64,000 nucleotides of DNA, taken from contig JAPLOF010000023.1 of NCBI GenBank assembly GCA_026692665.1, positions 1 to 64,000 on the forward strand, read 5' to 3'. The first letter of the stretch is position 1. Each line of letters begins with the position of its first letter. Below, one piece after another: positions 49,127-58,462 of the stretch. The translations under genes and the position numbers were made by a program. The notes beneath the pieces were generated by a model. The model did not search any database. It was not told the DNA's origin and saw nothing but the letters and a program-made list of their open reading frames with translations. This DNA is from Planctomycetota bacterium (GTDB lineage: Bacteria > Planctomycetota > UBA1135 > GCA-002686595).

Positions 49127-50110
49127 TCAGCGTTTCTCGATGGAACGCCGCTCGACAGCGCAGTCCACGATCCGATTCACGAGCGTCGTGTAGTCGATCC
49201 CGGCCGCGGCCGCCGCCGTCGCGAACTCGCTCGTCCGCTCGAGGTAGCAGCTGGCGTTGACCTCGATCACGAAGATCTCGTTGTCCGGCGTCAGCCGCAG
49301 GTCCACGCGGCCGTAGTCGCGGACGCGCAGGGCGCGGTAGGCGTCCAGGGCGACGCGCTGGACCCGGGCGCGCATCTCGTCCGAGAGCTGCGCCAGCACG
49401 GACTTCGTGCCCTTGAACTCGGCGCTGTCCTCGTCCCACTTGGCCGCCGAACCCAGGATCCGCGGCGCGCCCTCGGGCAGCCCGGAGAAGTCGATCTCGA
49501 TCGGCGGGAACGCCGTCGGGCGCACGTTGCCGAGCACCCCGACGTGCAGCTCGCGGCCCTCGATGAACTGCTCGACGAGCGCGTCGTCCTTGAACTTCTC
49601 CTGGACGTGCATGACGCGCTTCAAGAGGTCCTTCGGCCCCTCGACCAGCGACGAGGCGTCGATGCCGATCGAGGCGTCCTGGCTCAAGGGCTTCACGAAG
49701 AGCGGCATGCGCAGATTGCCGCTGGTGTCCAGACTCGAGTCGCGCGAGAACACCGCGAAATCCGGGAAAGGGACGCCGTCGAAGGCGAGCAGCTTCTTCG
49801 TGATCGCCTTGTCCTGCTGGATGAAGAACTCGCCCGGTCCGCCGCCGGCGTAGGGCACTTCGAGCAGGTCGAGCAGGCCGACGACGCACACGGCGCCCAG
49901 CCTCACCTTGCCGAAGTTCTCGAACAGGTTGAAGACGAGTTCGGGCTTGGGCTTGCTGAGCCCGTCGATCAGCGCGTGCAGGTCGCGGTGCACGCCGAGG
50001 ACCGTCGCCTCGTGCCCGCCCGCCGCGAGCGCTTCGACGACCTGGTCGACGACGACGTCGTACGACCGCGGGTCCTTCTTCTCGAGGTCGGTCAATACCA
50101 CGATGCGCAT
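49127..50110 (-). CDS. D-alanine-D-alanine ligase-like ATP-grasp protein
   Basis: The 327-residue product has an N-terminal Rossmann-like half (MRIVVLTDLEKKDPRSYDV..) with NLFENFGKVRLGAVCVVGLLDLLEVPYAGGGP, a Ddl-type pattern, and an ATP-grasp half. That half has LFVKPLSQDASIGIDASSLV, LVEQFIEGRELHVGVLGN, DYGRVDLRLTPDNEIFVIEVNASCYL with the metal-binding Glu and Asn. It aligns with Ddl by layout. Other amino-acid ligases of the same fold are possible, as no cell-wall gene is adjacent. It lies 52 bases upstream of mazG's start on the same strand and begins 46 bases from the esterase stop. Confidence 0.78.
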   Translation of the reverse strand: MRIVVLTDLEKKDPRSYDVVVDQVVEALAAGGHEATVLGVHRDLHALIDGLSKPKPELVFNLFENFGKVRLGAVCVVGLLDLLEVPYAGGGPGEFFIQQDKAITKKLLAFDGVPFPDFAVFSRDSSLDTSGNLRMPLFVKPLSQDASIGIDASSLVEGPKDLLKRVMHVQEKFKDDALVEQFIEGRELHVGVLGNVRPTAFPPIEIDFSGLPEGAPRILGSAAKWDEDSAEFKGTKSVLAQLSDEMRARVQRVALDAYRALRVRDYGRVDLRLTPDNEIFVIEVNASCYLERTSEFATAAAAAGIDYTTLVNRIVDCAVERRSIEKR

Positions 50111-50156
50111 CGCCGCACTCTAGGCGCGTGGATCGCGATCGGCAACGAGCGAAGCG

Positions 50157-51467
50157 TCAGCGCGGAGCCTGCAGCGCTAGCCGCGCCGGTCCGGCGCCGC
50201 GCCAGTCCGCCTTGGCCAGCGCGAGTTCGACCGCGCCGGCGAAGCTCGCGGCGATCGGACCGGAGTGGACCTTCTTGCCGTTCCACGCGACCTCGACCGG
50301 CTGTGCGAGGTCGAGCAGGTCCGACGCCAGCGCGAGTTCGATCGCGGCGATCCCCCTGGACGTGATCGTGACCGTCTGTCCCTCGACCGTCGCGTCGATC
50401 GTGGCGACCGGCGCGCTCCCGGCCTTGCCGTCGCCCTCCTTCTCGAGCTTCGTGACCTCGATCCAGTAGGCGTGCGGGGCCTTCGTGGTCGAGAGCGCGC
50501 GCCGCACGCGCTTCGGCCACGGGTCGCGTGGTCTCTTGGCGAGCGATCCGAGCGCCTCCGACAGGCGTCCGAAGACCGGACCTCCGTGCTCGCCGCCCGG
50601 GATCTCGACGTAGGTGACCGGGAAGCCCAGGTCCGCGAGCATCTTCGTCGTCCTGCGCGGCATGGCGACCTTGCAGATGGGGTCGTTCTCGCCATGGACG
50701 ACGTACGCGGGCAGGTTGGCGTAGCAGTCGAGGTATTGGTCGACCTGCCAGGTGACCGACGCGATCGGCGCGATCCCCGCGAAGCGGTCGGGGCGCGCCC
50801 GGCCGAGGTACCAGGCCCAGAAACCCGTCTGCGAGATGCCGGCGACGTAGATCCGATCGGGATCCACCGCGAAGCGCGACAAGAGGTCGCGGAAGAAGTC
50901 GTCGAAGACCGCGGCGACCTCGTCCTCCGGCCGCGCGCCCTTCAGCCCGTCGGCGCCGATCTGCTCGATGATCTCCGTGCGGACGACGAGGGCCTCCTCG
51001 AGCCCGGCGTCATCGGCACCGCCGCGGAAGTAGGGCGTGAAGTCGGCCTTCTCGGCCAGGGACTTGCCGGCTCCGGTGCCGTGGCCCGGATCGAGCACGA
51101 TCGGCGCCGGCTTCGACGGGTCGTACGACTTCGGCACGGAGACGAGGTAGCCGTAGGTGTCCTTCCCGCTCTCGAAGAGGAAGCCGACCGTGACGTCGCC
51201 GATCTTCTCGAGCTTCTCCTTCTGCTTGCCGACGGCGCGCGGCTTCGGATCGCCGGAAGGCAGCTTCGGTCCAGCCCGCAGGGCGTCCACGAGGCTCGCG
51301 AGCACGTACTTCCCCTCGAGCGCCTTGGCCTGGGCGACGAGCTTCGCGGCCTTGGAGTCGTCGCTCAGGGCCTCTGCGAACGCCGTGCGGAACTTCGCGA
51401 CCTCGGCGGCCGGGACCGGGGGCTTCGCGGGCGACTGGAGCAGGGCGAAAGCGAGCGCGAGCAGCAT
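50157..51467 (-). CDS. secreted alpha/beta-hydrolase (PHB-depolymerase/esterase-like)
   Basis: The 436-residue product has a short signal peptide (MLLALAFALLQSP). A helical pro-region of about 80 residues is followed by an alpha/beta-hydrolase domain. The catalytic triad is visible: Ser212 in VAGISQTGFWAW, Asp262 in HGENDPICK and His294 in GGEHGG. The layout resembles LpqC/PHB depolymerase-like esterases. A C-terminal beta region with ANVEWNGKKV-like features follows (about 355-436). The longer upstream frame lacks a signal, so ATG 51467 is chosen. It is 19 bases after the PadR-linked membrane gene on the same strand, hence co-transcription is likely. Confidence 0.78.
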   Translation of the reverse strand: MLLALAFALLQSPAKPPVPAAEVAKFRTAFAEALSDDSKAAKLVAQAKALEGKYVLASLVDALRAGPKLPSGDPKPRAVGKQKEKLEKIGDVTVGFLFESGKDTYGYLVSVPKSYDPSKPAPIVLDPGHGTGAGKSLAEKADFTPYFRGGADDAGLEEALVVRTEIIEQIGADGLKGARPEDEVAAVFDDFFRDLLSRFAVDPDRIYVAGISQTGFWAWYLGRARPDRFAGIAPIASVTWQVDQYLDCYANLPAYVVHGENDPICKVAMPRRTTKMLADLGFPVTYVEIPGGEHGGPVFGRLSEALGSLAKRPRDPWPKRVRRALSTTKAPHAYWIEVTKLEKEGDGKAGSAPVATIDATVEGQTVTITSRGIAAIELALASDLLDLAQPVEVAWNGKKVHSGPIAASFAGAVELALAKADWRGAGPARLALQAPR

Positions 51468-51486
51468 GGTCGGACCTGCGTGGGCT

Positions 51487-52632
51487 TCACTTCGCGGGAC
51501 ACCAGGAAGCGAGCTTCGCAGCCCGCGCGCGCATCGCCGGGTCGCCGATCTGGGCGAGGTGCGCCGCCGTGATCCCGCCCAGCCCGTGAGCACGCAGGAT
51601 CGAGCCCAGGTCGACGCCCGCCTTCGCGTACGTCTCGACCCGCACGTCGTCCACGACCGGGAGCAGGTCGAGGATCTCGTTCTGGTACAGTGAGCCGAAG
51701 TCGACGAACAGGGTTCCGACCTGGCCTGCCCAGCGCTCGGCGTTCTGGCGCAGCACTTCCTCGACAGGCCGGTCGCGCCACGCGGCGAACCAGGCGCTGC
51801 CCGTCGTCTCCCCGCGCCACAGGTTCTGCCAGGCGTAGGTGGTGAGGTAGAGGACCGCCCGCTCCTTCACGGAAGTCGCGTCGTCCTGGAACCCGAGTTC
51901 GAGCACCTCGAGCGCGTGGGGGTGCCCGCCGTCGAACACGAAGGGCTTCATCACCTGCTCCTTGTGCTCGACCGAGAGCTGCGGCCAGATCTGCGCGAGG
52001 ATCTCGGCGCCCTGCGCTCCGGGCAGCGCCGCCAAGCGCTCCGCGACCTTCAGCCCGTGACGCCAGGCCGTGTTCTGCGCGAAGAACTCGTCGCTCCAGG
52101 TGCGGGCGGCCGAGGCGAGGTCCATCTCCTCGCCGTCGCTGGTCAGGTAGCCGCCGGATCCGAAGCTCATCTGCGTCACCCCTCCGGCTCCCGAGGCGTC
52201 CGGGCGACGGGGACGGAGTGGAAAGGCGGAGGCCGCTACCTGCGCCTCCAGCCGCGCGAGGAGGGCCGCAGTCGCCTGCCGATCCGCGTCCATCGCGGCG
52301 CGCGCCTGGACCTGGGCCCGCTGGTACGACCACGCGAGCATTCCGACGGCCGCGACGAGCAAGCCGGTCAACACGAGTTGGATGCGCTGCAGCATGACCC
52401 TCTCCCCCATCTGCGTCCGCGCGCACTCGCGGCGGATCCGTCCGTAATCGCCGAAGCGCTTCAGCGCCTCGGCGCGAGCGAGCTCGGGTTCGAGCCCTTC
52501 CCGTTCGAGCGCGTGCGCCGACTCCGCGACGTGGAACTCGAGCTCCGCGTCGATGTCCGCCGCGATCTCCGCCAGCGGCCGCGCGTCGGGCGAGCGTGCG
52601 AAGATCCCGATTCTCTCGAGGAAAGCGCCCAC
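51487..52632 (-). CDS. single-TM protein with permease-prefix N-terminus
   Basis: The 381-residue product starts like the permease-prefix domain found before FtsX-type permeases (AEIAADIDAELEFHVAESAHALEREGL, LARAEALKRFGDYGRIRREC). One membrane helix follows (about 84-103), then a coiled-coil stretch and a large soluble domain rich in Trp and Leu, with no permease helices. Normally this N-terminal domain sits on an ABC permease; here it stands alone. The GTG start is one base after the PadR stop, and PadR plus permease-prefix proteins are a common pair. Its role is probably in signalling or membrane control, not transport. Confidence 0.65.
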   Translation of the reverse strand: MGAFLERIGIFARSPDARPLAEIAADIDAELEFHVAESAHALEREGLEPELARAEALKRFGDYGRIRRECARTQMGERVMLQRIQLVLTGLLVAAVGMLAWSYQRAQVQARAAMDADRQATAALLARLEAQVAASAFPLRPRRPDASGAGGVTQMSFGSGGYLTSDGEEMDLASAARTWSDEFFAQNTAWRHGLKVAERLAALPGAQGAEILAQIWPQLSVEHKEQVMKPFVFDGGHPHALEVLELGFQDDATSVKERAVLYLTTYAWQNLWRGETTGSAWFAAWRDRPVEEVLRQNAERWAGQVGTLFVDFGSLYQNEILDLLPVVDDVRVETYAKAGVDLGSILRAHGLGGITAAHLAQIGDPAMRARAAKLASWCPAK

Positions 52633-52633
52633 G

Positions 52634-52981
52634 TCAGGCGCCCTTCGGGCTGGGCGAGCCCAGCACGCGGCCGACCGCGTCGCTCAACCGGCGCCATGCG
52701 GATTCCTGCTCGCGCAGCGCCGCGCGGCCAGTCGGCGTGAGGCGGTAGAACTTCGCGCGGCGGTTCGACTCCGAGGCGCCCCACTCGGCCGCGAGCCACG
52801 CGCGCCGCTCCATGCGGTGCAGCGCAGGGTAGAGCGTCCCTTCCTCGATCCGCAGCCGCTCCGCGCCCTGGTCCTGGATCGCGCGCACGATCGCGTAGCC
52901 GTGCATCGGCCCGCGCGCGAGCACCTTGAGAGCCAGGAGCTCGAGCGCTCCCGGCGGCAGATCCACGTTCTCGGTCGGCAT
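52634..52981 (-). CDS. PadR-family transcriptional regulator
   Basis: The 115-residue product is a winged-helix regulator: LALKVLARGPMHGYAIVRAI, IEEGTLYPALHRMERRAWLAAEW, RAKFYRLTPTGRAAL and a short dimerisation helix. PadR proteins repress genes for drug or lipid stress and often sit just before a gene with a permease-prefix domain, as here. Length is typical for the short PadR-s1 type. It should control its own operon with the membrane protein and esterase. No effector can be told. Confidence 0.92.
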   Translation of the reverse strand: MPTENVDLPPGALELLALKVLARGPMHGYAIVRAIQDQGAERLRIEEGTLYPALHRMERRAWLAAEWGASESNRRAKFYRLTPTGRAALREQESAWRRLSDAVGRVLGSPSPKGA

Positions 52982-53075
52982 GGCGTTCCCCTCGTGGATC
53001 CAGGGATACCCGGCGTCCCCTAGATCGTCAAGGGGAGCCGGCCGGACCTCGGCCAGGAACGCGACGCGGAGGGAG

Positions 53076-53261
53076 TCAGCGCGAAGACGCGCGACGCTTG
53101 ACGTCGTTCACGAAGGACTGCGCGACGCCCTGTCCGACCTTCTTCGTCTTCATCATGAGCATCACGGCCTCGTTCATCTTGTCCATGAGCACGAGCTGGA
53201 GGATCTTGGCTTCGAGCTCGGCTTCGGTGAGGACGGGCTTCTTCGATTCGGGTGCGGCCAT
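53076..53261 (-). CDS. 61-residue small protein, unknown
   Basis: MAAPESKKPVLTEAELEAKI starts a short helical protein with a Met-rich segment (LVLMDKMNEAVMLMMKTKKVG) and a basic tail. An AGGAGA Shine-Dalgarno sits 6 bases before the ATG, one of the best in the window. The frame is open much further up, but only this start has a ribosome site. It lies 41 bases after queC on the same strand. Function is unknown; a helical DNA- or protein-binding role is possible. Confidence 0.6.
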   Translation of the reverse strand: MAAPESKKPVLTEAELEAKILQLVLMDKMNEAVMLMMKTKKVGQGVAQSFVNDVKRRASSR

Positions 53262-53302
53262 CGGGTTCTCCTGTCCGCACAGCCTAGCCGCCGACGGCCC
53301 GA

Positions 53303-54001
53303 TCAGGTGGCGTAGGGAACCGGGTCGCCGCGCCCTGCCTCCGCGAAGCCCTTCCGCCGCAGGATGCACGCGTCGCAGCGTCCGCAGGCGAGGACGCGCT
53401 CGCCACGGACGACCGGGTCGTAGCAGGTGTGCGTCAGGCCGAAATCGACCCCGAGCTCGAGCCCGCGCTGCACGATCCCGGCCTTGGTCAGGCTCAGGAG
53501 GGGCGCGTGCACCCGGAACCGCGCCCCGGCCTCGGTCCCGGCCGCCGTCGCCACGCGCGCCAGGTCCTCGAAGGCGCGCAGGAACTCGGGCCGGCAGTCG
53601 GGATATCCCGAGTAGTCGAGCGCGTTGACGCCCACGTAGAGGTCGCGCGCGCCGAGGACCTCGGCGAGCCCCAGGGCCAGCGACAGGAAGATCGTGTTGC
53701 GGGCCGGGACGTAGGTGACGGGCACGCCCGTCCCGATCGTCGCCTCGGATCGCCCCTTGGGCACCGCGACGTCGTCCGTCAGCGCCGAACCCCCGATCGC
53801 GCGCAGGTCGAGCCGGAGGACGCGGTGATCCGCCACGCCCTGAGCCTTCGCCACGCGTCGCGCGGCCGCGAGCTCCTGGACGTGCCGTTGCCCGTAGTCG
53901 AACGAGAGCGCGTGGCACTCGAACCCGGCGGCGCGGGCCTCGGCGAGGGCGACGGCGGAATCCATGCCGCCGGAGACGAGGACGATCGCGCGCGGAATCA
54001 C
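53303..54001 (-). CDS. queC: 7-cyano-7-deazaguanine synthase QueC
   Basis: The 232-residue product makes preQ0 from 7-carboxy-7-deazaguanine in queuosine synthesis. The PP-loop SGGMDS at 10-15 is at the start. [10 protein letters not shown] and [16 protein letters not shown] follow. The zinc site is LTHTCYDP (Cys193) with CGRCDAC (Cys206, 209 and 212). The GTG start at 54001 fits the family N-terminus; longer frames do not. It lies 10 bases after the small exported gene and is the only queuosine gene in the window. Other steps must be encoded elsewhere. Confidence 0.94.
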   Translation of the reverse strand: MIPRAIVLVSGGMDSAVALAEARAAGFECHALSFDYGQRHVQELAAARRVAKAQGVADHRVLRLDLRAIGGSALTDDVAVPKGRSEATIGTGVPVTYVPARNTIFLSLALGLAEVLGARDLYVGVNALDYSGYPDCRPEFLRAFEDLARVATAAGTEAGARFRVHAPLLSLTKAGIVQRGLELGVDFGLTHTCYDPVVRGERVLACGRCDACILRRKGFAEAGRGDPVPYAT

Positions 54002-54011
54002 GCCGCGCAGG

Positions 54012-54359
54012 TTAGCGCGGCGCGGGCAGGCGGCGGAGCCGGAGTTGGACCGTCGCGCGGTGCTCCAGTGCCGGCCTGAGGCGTTCGAGCGCGGGGGCGA
54101 CGAGCAGGAACTCCCGCGGGCGATCCGAACCGTCGAAGTCCGGCGCCTCGATGCCGATCCCCGGCTGGCCGGGCCGGTACTCGCCGCGCGAGAAGAGCCG
54201 CACCTCGTCCGCGCGCAGCGTCTGCGGCGCGGCCCAGGAGACGACGGGACGCTCGGGCACCGCCGGACAGGCGCCGCCGGGGCAGGTGTCGCCCGAGCCC
54301 GCGAACTGCGCTCCGAGGAGCCCGAGGAGGAGGAGCAGGGTCTGGACGAGTTCGGGCAT
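54012..54359 (-). CDS. small exported protein, unknown
   Basis: The 115-residue product starts [21 protein letters not shown], a signal peptide or membrane anchor, then [11 protein letters not shown] with two cysteines, and a soluble region with no motif I recognise. The ATG at 54359 is the first that gives a signal. The frame continues upstream over the divergent Mrp gene and is not used. It is followed by queC after 10 bases, so they share a transcript, probably by chance of gene packing. It diverges from the Mrp gene; the 133 bases between hold both promoters, including a TAGAAT at 54459-54464. Confidence 0.5.
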   Translation of the reverse strand: MPELVQTLLLLLGLLGAQFAGSGDTCPGGACPAVPERPVVSWAAPQTLRADEVRLFSRGEYRPGQPGIGIEAPDFDGSDRPREFLLVAPALERLRPALEHRATVQLRLRRLPAPR

Positions 54360-54492
54360 GGACGTGGGCTCCCTCTCGATGGGGCCGGCATGGACGCGGA
54401 CCCCCGCGTCCTCTTCCCGCAAGTTGACCGGCGGCGTCGGATCGCGCGGTGCCTGGGCTAGAATCCCCGGCTCGAACCCGCCTGGAGACACC

Positions 54493-55644
54493 GTGCCCGA
54501 CGTCACGAAAGAACAGATCCTCGATGCCCTGCGCCAGGTCCACGATCCGGACCTCCACAAGGACATCGTCACCCTCGGCTTCGTGACGCACGCCTCCGCG
54601 TGCGACGGGACCGTGAAGGCGGTCATCAACCTGACCACGCCGGCCTGCCCGGTGAAGGACCAGTTGAAGGCCCAGGCCGAGGCGGTCATCCGCGCGATCC
54701 CGGGCGTCAAGACCGTGAACATCGAGATGACGGCCGTCGCCAAGGACGCCGGCGGGCCTCCGCGCCAGATCGCGCCCGACATCCGCCACATCGTCGCGGT
54801 CTCGAGCGGCAAGGGCGGGGTCGGCAAGAGCACGGTCGCCGTGAACCTGGCCTGCGCGCTGGCCAAGACCGGTGCCCGCGTCGGACTCGTCGACTGCGAC
54901 GTCTACGGCCCCGACGTGCCGATGATGATGGGCCTGAAGGGCGAGCCCGAGGCCAGCGGCGGGAAGCTCGTGCCCAAGGAACGGCACGGCGTCCGCACGA
55001 TGTCGATCGGGTACCTCCTCGACGAGGACAAGCCGGTCATCTGGCGCGGGCCGATGGTCCACAAGCTCATCGAGCAGTTCCTGGGCGACGTCGCCTGGGG
55101 GCCGCTCGACTACCTGCTCGTCGACATGCCGCCGGGCACGGGCGACGCGCAGCTCTCGCTGGCGCAGATCGTGCCGCTGACGGGCGCCGTCCTCGTGACC
55201 ACGCCTCAGGCCGTGTCCACGTTCGACGTGAACAAGGCGGTCGCGATGTTCAAGCAGGTCAACGTGCCGATCCTGGGCATCGTCGAGAACATGGCCGGGT
55301 ACGCGATCGAGGGCCTCGTCGAAGGCGCGAAGCCGGGCATGAAGGTGCGCCTCCACGTCGGCGGGAGCGAGGTCGTGGTCCCGGTCGACATCGAGGGCCG
55401 TTTCTCGACCGTGGTCGACGTCTTCGGCGCGGGCGGCGCGCAGAAGTTGTCGCAGAAGCACGGATTCCCGATCCTCGGCAGCATCCCCCTGAACCCGATG
55501 GTCCGGGTGGGCGGAGACGCCGGCGATCCGGTCACGATCGCGGATCCGAAGTCGCTCATCGCGCAGAAGTTCGCCGAGATCGCGGGCCGCGTGGCGCAGC
55601 GCGTGGCCATCCAGTCGCACCGGGCGCTGCCCATCCTGCAGTAG
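54493..55644 (+). CDS. Mrp/NBP35-type ATPase lacking the C-terminal CxxC
   Basis: The 383-residue product has an N-terminal MIP18/DUF59 domain ([28 protein letters not shown]). The P-loop ATPase follows: [11 protein letters not shown] near 104-114, [28 protein letters not shown]. Mrp/ApbC proteins carry Fe-S clusters between two subunits through a CxxC after the VENM block. Here [10 protein letters not shown] is followed by about 35 residues without any cysteine before the FGAGGAQKL stretch. Cluster transfer would need other ligands. GGAG sits 9 bases before the GTG. The stop is followed 71 bases later by purK. Confidence 0.85.
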   Translation: MPDVTKEQILDALRQVHDPDLHKDIVTLGFVTHASACDGTVKAVINLTTPACPVKDQLKAQAEAVIRAIPGVKTVNIEMTAVAKDAGGPPRQIAPDIRHIVAVSSGKGGVGKSTVAVNLACALAKTGARVGLVDCDVYGPDVPMMMGLKGEPEASGGKLVPKERHGVRTMSIGYLLDEDKPVIWRGPMVHKLIEQFLGDVAWGPLDYLLVDMPPGTGDAQLSLAQIVPLTGAVLVTTPQAVSTFDVNKAVAMFKQVNVPILGIVENMAGYAIEGLVEGAKPGMKVRLHVGGSEVVVPVDIEGRFSTVVDVFGAGGAQKLSQKHGFPILGSIPLNPMVRVGGDAGDPVTIADPKSLIAQKFAEIAGRVAQRVAIQSHRALPILQ

Positions 55645-55670
55645 CAAGGGCCCCGCCCGCGGCGCGGGAT

Positions 55671-55699
55671 TTCCAGCGCGTGCCAGCGCTCGCTATCCT
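55671..55699 (+). promoter_or_regulatory. purK promoter
   Basis: TTCCAG at 55671-55676, 17 bases, TATCCT at 55694-55699. It has the same architecture as both tRNA promoters. It puts the transcript start near 55706 and favours TTG 55716 over GTG 55680 as the purK start. Confidence 0.45.
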
Positions 55700-55715
55700 C
55701 GCCCCGGCGACACCC

Positions 55716-56912
55716 TTGAACACCGTCAGCACGTCCCCCCCGCCGCGGCGCGCCGCGGTCGCGACCCTCGGCATCGTCGGCGGCGGGCAGCTGGCGAAGA
55801 TGACCGCGCAGGCCGCCATGCAACTCGGCTGCGAGGTCGTCGTGCTCGAACGCGCCAGCGACTTCCCGGCCCAGGCGCTCGACACGCGCTGGATCCAGGG
55901 CGACTGGGACGACCCGGCGAAGCTGCTCGAGCTGGCGGCGGAAGTCGACGTGGTGAGCCTCGAGAACGAGTTCGTGTCGCCCGTCGCCCTGCGCGCGGTC
56001 GAGAGCGCGGGACACCTCCTGCGCCCGTCGGCGGCCACGATGGCGCTGGTGCAGGACAAGCTGGTCCAGAAGCGCACCTTCGCCGCCGCGGGGCTGCCGT
56101 TGCCGCGCTTCGAGGCGGTCGAGACGACCGAGGACGTGGCCCGCGTCGCGGAGAGGCTCGGCTGGCCGCTCGTCCTGAAGCGGCGCACGCTCGGCTACGA
56201 CGGCAAGGGCAACGCGACGGTGCGTTCGCCGGGCGATGTCGAAGCCGCGTGGCGCAAGCTCGCGGGCGGCCCGGGGCGCGTCTACGCCGAGGAATTCTGC
56301 CCGTTCGTGATCGAGCTCGCGGCGATCGTGGTGCGCGGCCTCGACGGGGCGACGCGCGAGTACCCGGTGGTCGAGACCGAGAACCGGGACCATGTCTGCC
56401 GGGTGGTGCGCGCCCCCGCGCGCACCGAGGCCCGGGTCGCCACGGAAGCGGCGCGCATCGCACGGGCCGCGGTCGAGTCGATCCAGGGCGTCGGCGCGTT
56501 CGGAGTCGAGATGTTCCTGATGCCGGACGGGCGTTGCCTCGTGAACGAGATCGCGCCGCGCGTGCACAACACCGGGCACTACACGATCGAAGCCTGCGCG
56601 ACGTCGCAGTTCGAGAACCACGTGCGGGCCGTCCTCGGATTGCCGCTGGGCGCCGCGACGCTGCGCGCTCCTGCGGCCTGCATGGTCAACTTGCTGGGCG
56701 TCGGGCCGGGATCCGGATCTCCGATCGGGCTCGAGCGCGCCCTGCGCGTCGAAGGTGCCAGCATCCACGTCTACGGCAAGTCCACCAGCCAGCGCGGCCG
56801 CAAGATGGGCCACGTGACCGTGCTCGGCGCGACGCTCCAGGAGGCCGAGGCACGCGCGCTCGCCGCCGCCGACGCGATCCGTTTCGGCGAACCCGAGGAC
56901 AAAGATCGATGA
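55716..56912 (+). CDS. purK: 5-(carboxyamino)imidazole ribonucleotide synthase
   Basis: The 398-residue product joins AIR, ATP and bicarbonate to N5-CAIR in purine synthesis. The ATP-grasp layout is clear: [23 protein letters not shown] at the start, [60 protein letters not shown]. Length is normal. TTG 55716 is preferred because the promoter-like pair ends just upstream; GTG 55680 is the alternative. Its stop overlaps the purE ATG (ATGA). Downstream genes encode a bicarbonate importer and its regulator, which fits the substrate need of this enzyme. Confidence 0.93.
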   Translation: MNTVSTSPPPRRAAVATLGIVGGGQLAKMTAQAAMQLGCEVVVLERASDFPAQALDTRWIQGDWDDPAKLLELAAEVDVVSLENEFVSPVALRAVESAGHLLRPSAATMALVQDKLVQKRTFAAAGLPLPRFEAVETTEDVARVAERLGWPLVLKRRTLGYDGKGNATVRSPGDVEAAWRKLAGGPGRVYAEEFCPFVIELAAIVVRGLDGATREYPVVETENRDHVCRVVRAPARTEARVATEAARIARAAVESIQGVGAFGVEMFLMPDGRCLVNEIAPRVHNTGHYTIEACATSQFENHVRAVLGLPLGAATLRAPAACMVNLLGVGPGSGSPIGLERALRVEGASIHVYGKSTSQRGRKMGHVTVLGATLQEAEARALAAADAIRFGEPEDKDR

Positions 56913-57472
56913 ACGGGAAGAAAGCGAACGCGAAGAGCGTCGAGACGAAGTCTGCGGCGCGGAAGGTCGGCGAAGCGCCGCTCGTCTCCGTCATCATGGG
57001 CAGCGATTCCGACTTCGGGACGATGAAGCTCGCCTCGGACGCGTTGACGGAGTTCGGCGTGCCGCACGAAGTCCGCGTCGTCAGCGCGCACCGCACGCCG
57101 GACGACATGGCGCGCTACGCCAAGGAAGCCGCCGGCCGCGGCCTGCGGGTCGTGATCGCCGGCGCCGGCGGAGCCGCCCACCTGCCGGGCATGGTCGCGA
57201 GCTTCACCAGCCTGCCCGTGATCGGCGTCCCGATCGAGACCCAGTCGCTGCGCGGCCTCGACTCGCTGTACTCCATCATGCAGATGCCCGCGGGAGTCCC
57301 CGTCGCCACGGTCGGCATCGCGAATGGACGGAACGCTGGGCTGCTCGCCGTGCGCATCCTCGCCAGCTCCGACGCGGCGCTGCGCGCACGCTACGAGGCG
57401 GCGATGGCGACGCAAGCCGAGATGTCGCGCAAGAAGAACGCGAAGCTGCAGGACCTCCTCGGTCAGGGCTGA
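56909..57472 (+). CDS. purE: N5-carboxyaminoimidazole ribonucleotide mutase
   Basis: The 187-residue product converts N5-CAIR to CAIR. The class I signatures [26 protein letters not shown] with the catalytic His, [15 protein letters not shown] and [16 protein letters not shown] are present. The first 25 residues are a Lys/Ala-rich extension compared with E. coli PurE. The ATG overlaps the purK stop, so the pair is coupled. The sbtA TTG follows 6 bases after the stop. Confidence 0.95.
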   Translation: MNGKKANAKSVETKSAARKVGEAPLVSVIMGSDSDFGTMKLASDALTEFGVPHEVRVVSAHRTPDDMARYAKEAAGRGLRVVIAGAGGAAHLPGMVASFTSLPVIGVPIETQSLRGLDSLYSIMQMPAGVPVATVGIANGRNAGLLAVRILASSDAALRARYEAAMATQAEMSRKKNAKLQDLLGQG

Positions 57473-57478
57473 TCGGCC

Positions 57479-58462
57479 TTGGACCTCCTCGAAGCGATCC
57501 GCCACAACCTGCTGTCTCCCGCGCCGCTCTTCTTCGCGCTGGGCCTGCTCGCCGCCGCCGCGAAGAGCGACCTGAAGCTGCCCGAGGCGCTCTACAGCTC
57601 GCTGACGATCTATCTGCTGGCCGCGATCGGCTTCAAGGGCGGCGCGGCCATCCAGGAAGCCGGCCTCGGCGTGGTGTGGTTGCCGGTCCTGGTCGCGGCG
57701 GTGCTCTCGGCGGCGATCCCGCTGTGGACGTACCCGGTGTTGCGTTTCCTGGGCAGGTTCCCGGCGTCGGACGCGGCTTCGATCGCGGCGCACTACGGGT
57801 CGGTGAGCGCCGTCACGTTCACGGTCGCGACGGGCTTCCTGGCGAACACGAGCGTGCCGTACGAGGGCTACTCGTCGGCACTGCTCGCCATCATGGAGTC
57901 GCCGGCGATCCTGGTCGGCGTCCTGCTCGGGAAGATGACCGAAGGCCCCGGGAATCCGGGCCCGGGCAGCTCCCTGCGCGAAGTGCTGCGCGAGGCTCTC
58001 CTGGGCAAGAGCGTCGTGCTCCTCGTGGGCGCGCTCCTGATCGGGTTCCTGTGCGGGAAGTCCGGACTGGAGAAGGTCGGCGGGTTCTTCGTGGCGCCGT
58101 TCCAGGGAGTGCTCGCGCTGTTCCTGCTCGAGCTCGGGCTCGTCGCCGGCCGGCGCCTGCGCGATCTCAGGCGCGCGGGACCGTTCCTGATCGCGTTCGG
58201 CGTCCTGATCCCGGTCGTCCACGGCGCGGTGGGCGTGGCGATCGGGCTCACGATCGGACTGTCCCCGGGCGGCGCGACCCTGCTCGGGACGCTCTGCGCC
58301 TCCGCGAGCTACATCGCCGCTCCGGCCGCGATGCGGCTGGCCCTGCCCGATGCGAACCCCACGCTCTCGCTCGCCGCTTCGCTGGCGATCACCTTCCCGT
58401 TCAACGTCAGCCTCGGAATCCCGCTCTACCACGAGATGGCCATGCGTTGGAGCACGCCGTGA
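57479..58462 (+). CDS. sbtA: sodium-dependent bicarbonate transporter SbtA
   Basis: The 327-residue product has about ten hydrophobic helices and the SbtA family pattern: LFFALGLLAAAAKSDLKLPEALYSSLTIYLLAAIGFKGG, AAHYGSVSAVTFTVA, GLAL-like ends. SbtA imports bicarbonate with sodium in cyanobacteria. It is a little shorter than Synechocystis SbtA (374). The TTG start lies 6 bases after purE. The downstream gene encodes the PII-like SbtB, which binds SbtA and controls it. It is placed with purK, a bicarbonate user, in what is not a photosynthetic gene set. Confidence 0.9.
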   Translation: MDLLEAIRHNLLSPAPLFFALGLLAAAAKSDLKLPEALYSSLTIYLLAAIGFKGGAAIQEAGLGVVWLPVLVAAVLSAAIPLWTYPVLRFLGRFPASDAASIAAHYGSVSAVTFTVATGFLANTSVPYEGYSSALLAIMESPAILVGVLLGKMTEGPGNPGPGSSLREVLREALLGKSVVLLVGALLIGFLCGKSGLEKVGGFFVAPFQGVLALFLLELGLVAGRRLRDLRRAGPFLIAFGVLIPVVHGAVGVAIGLTIGLSPGGATLLGTLCASASYIAAPAAMRLALPDANPTLSLAASLAITFPFNVSLGIPLYHEMAMRWSTP

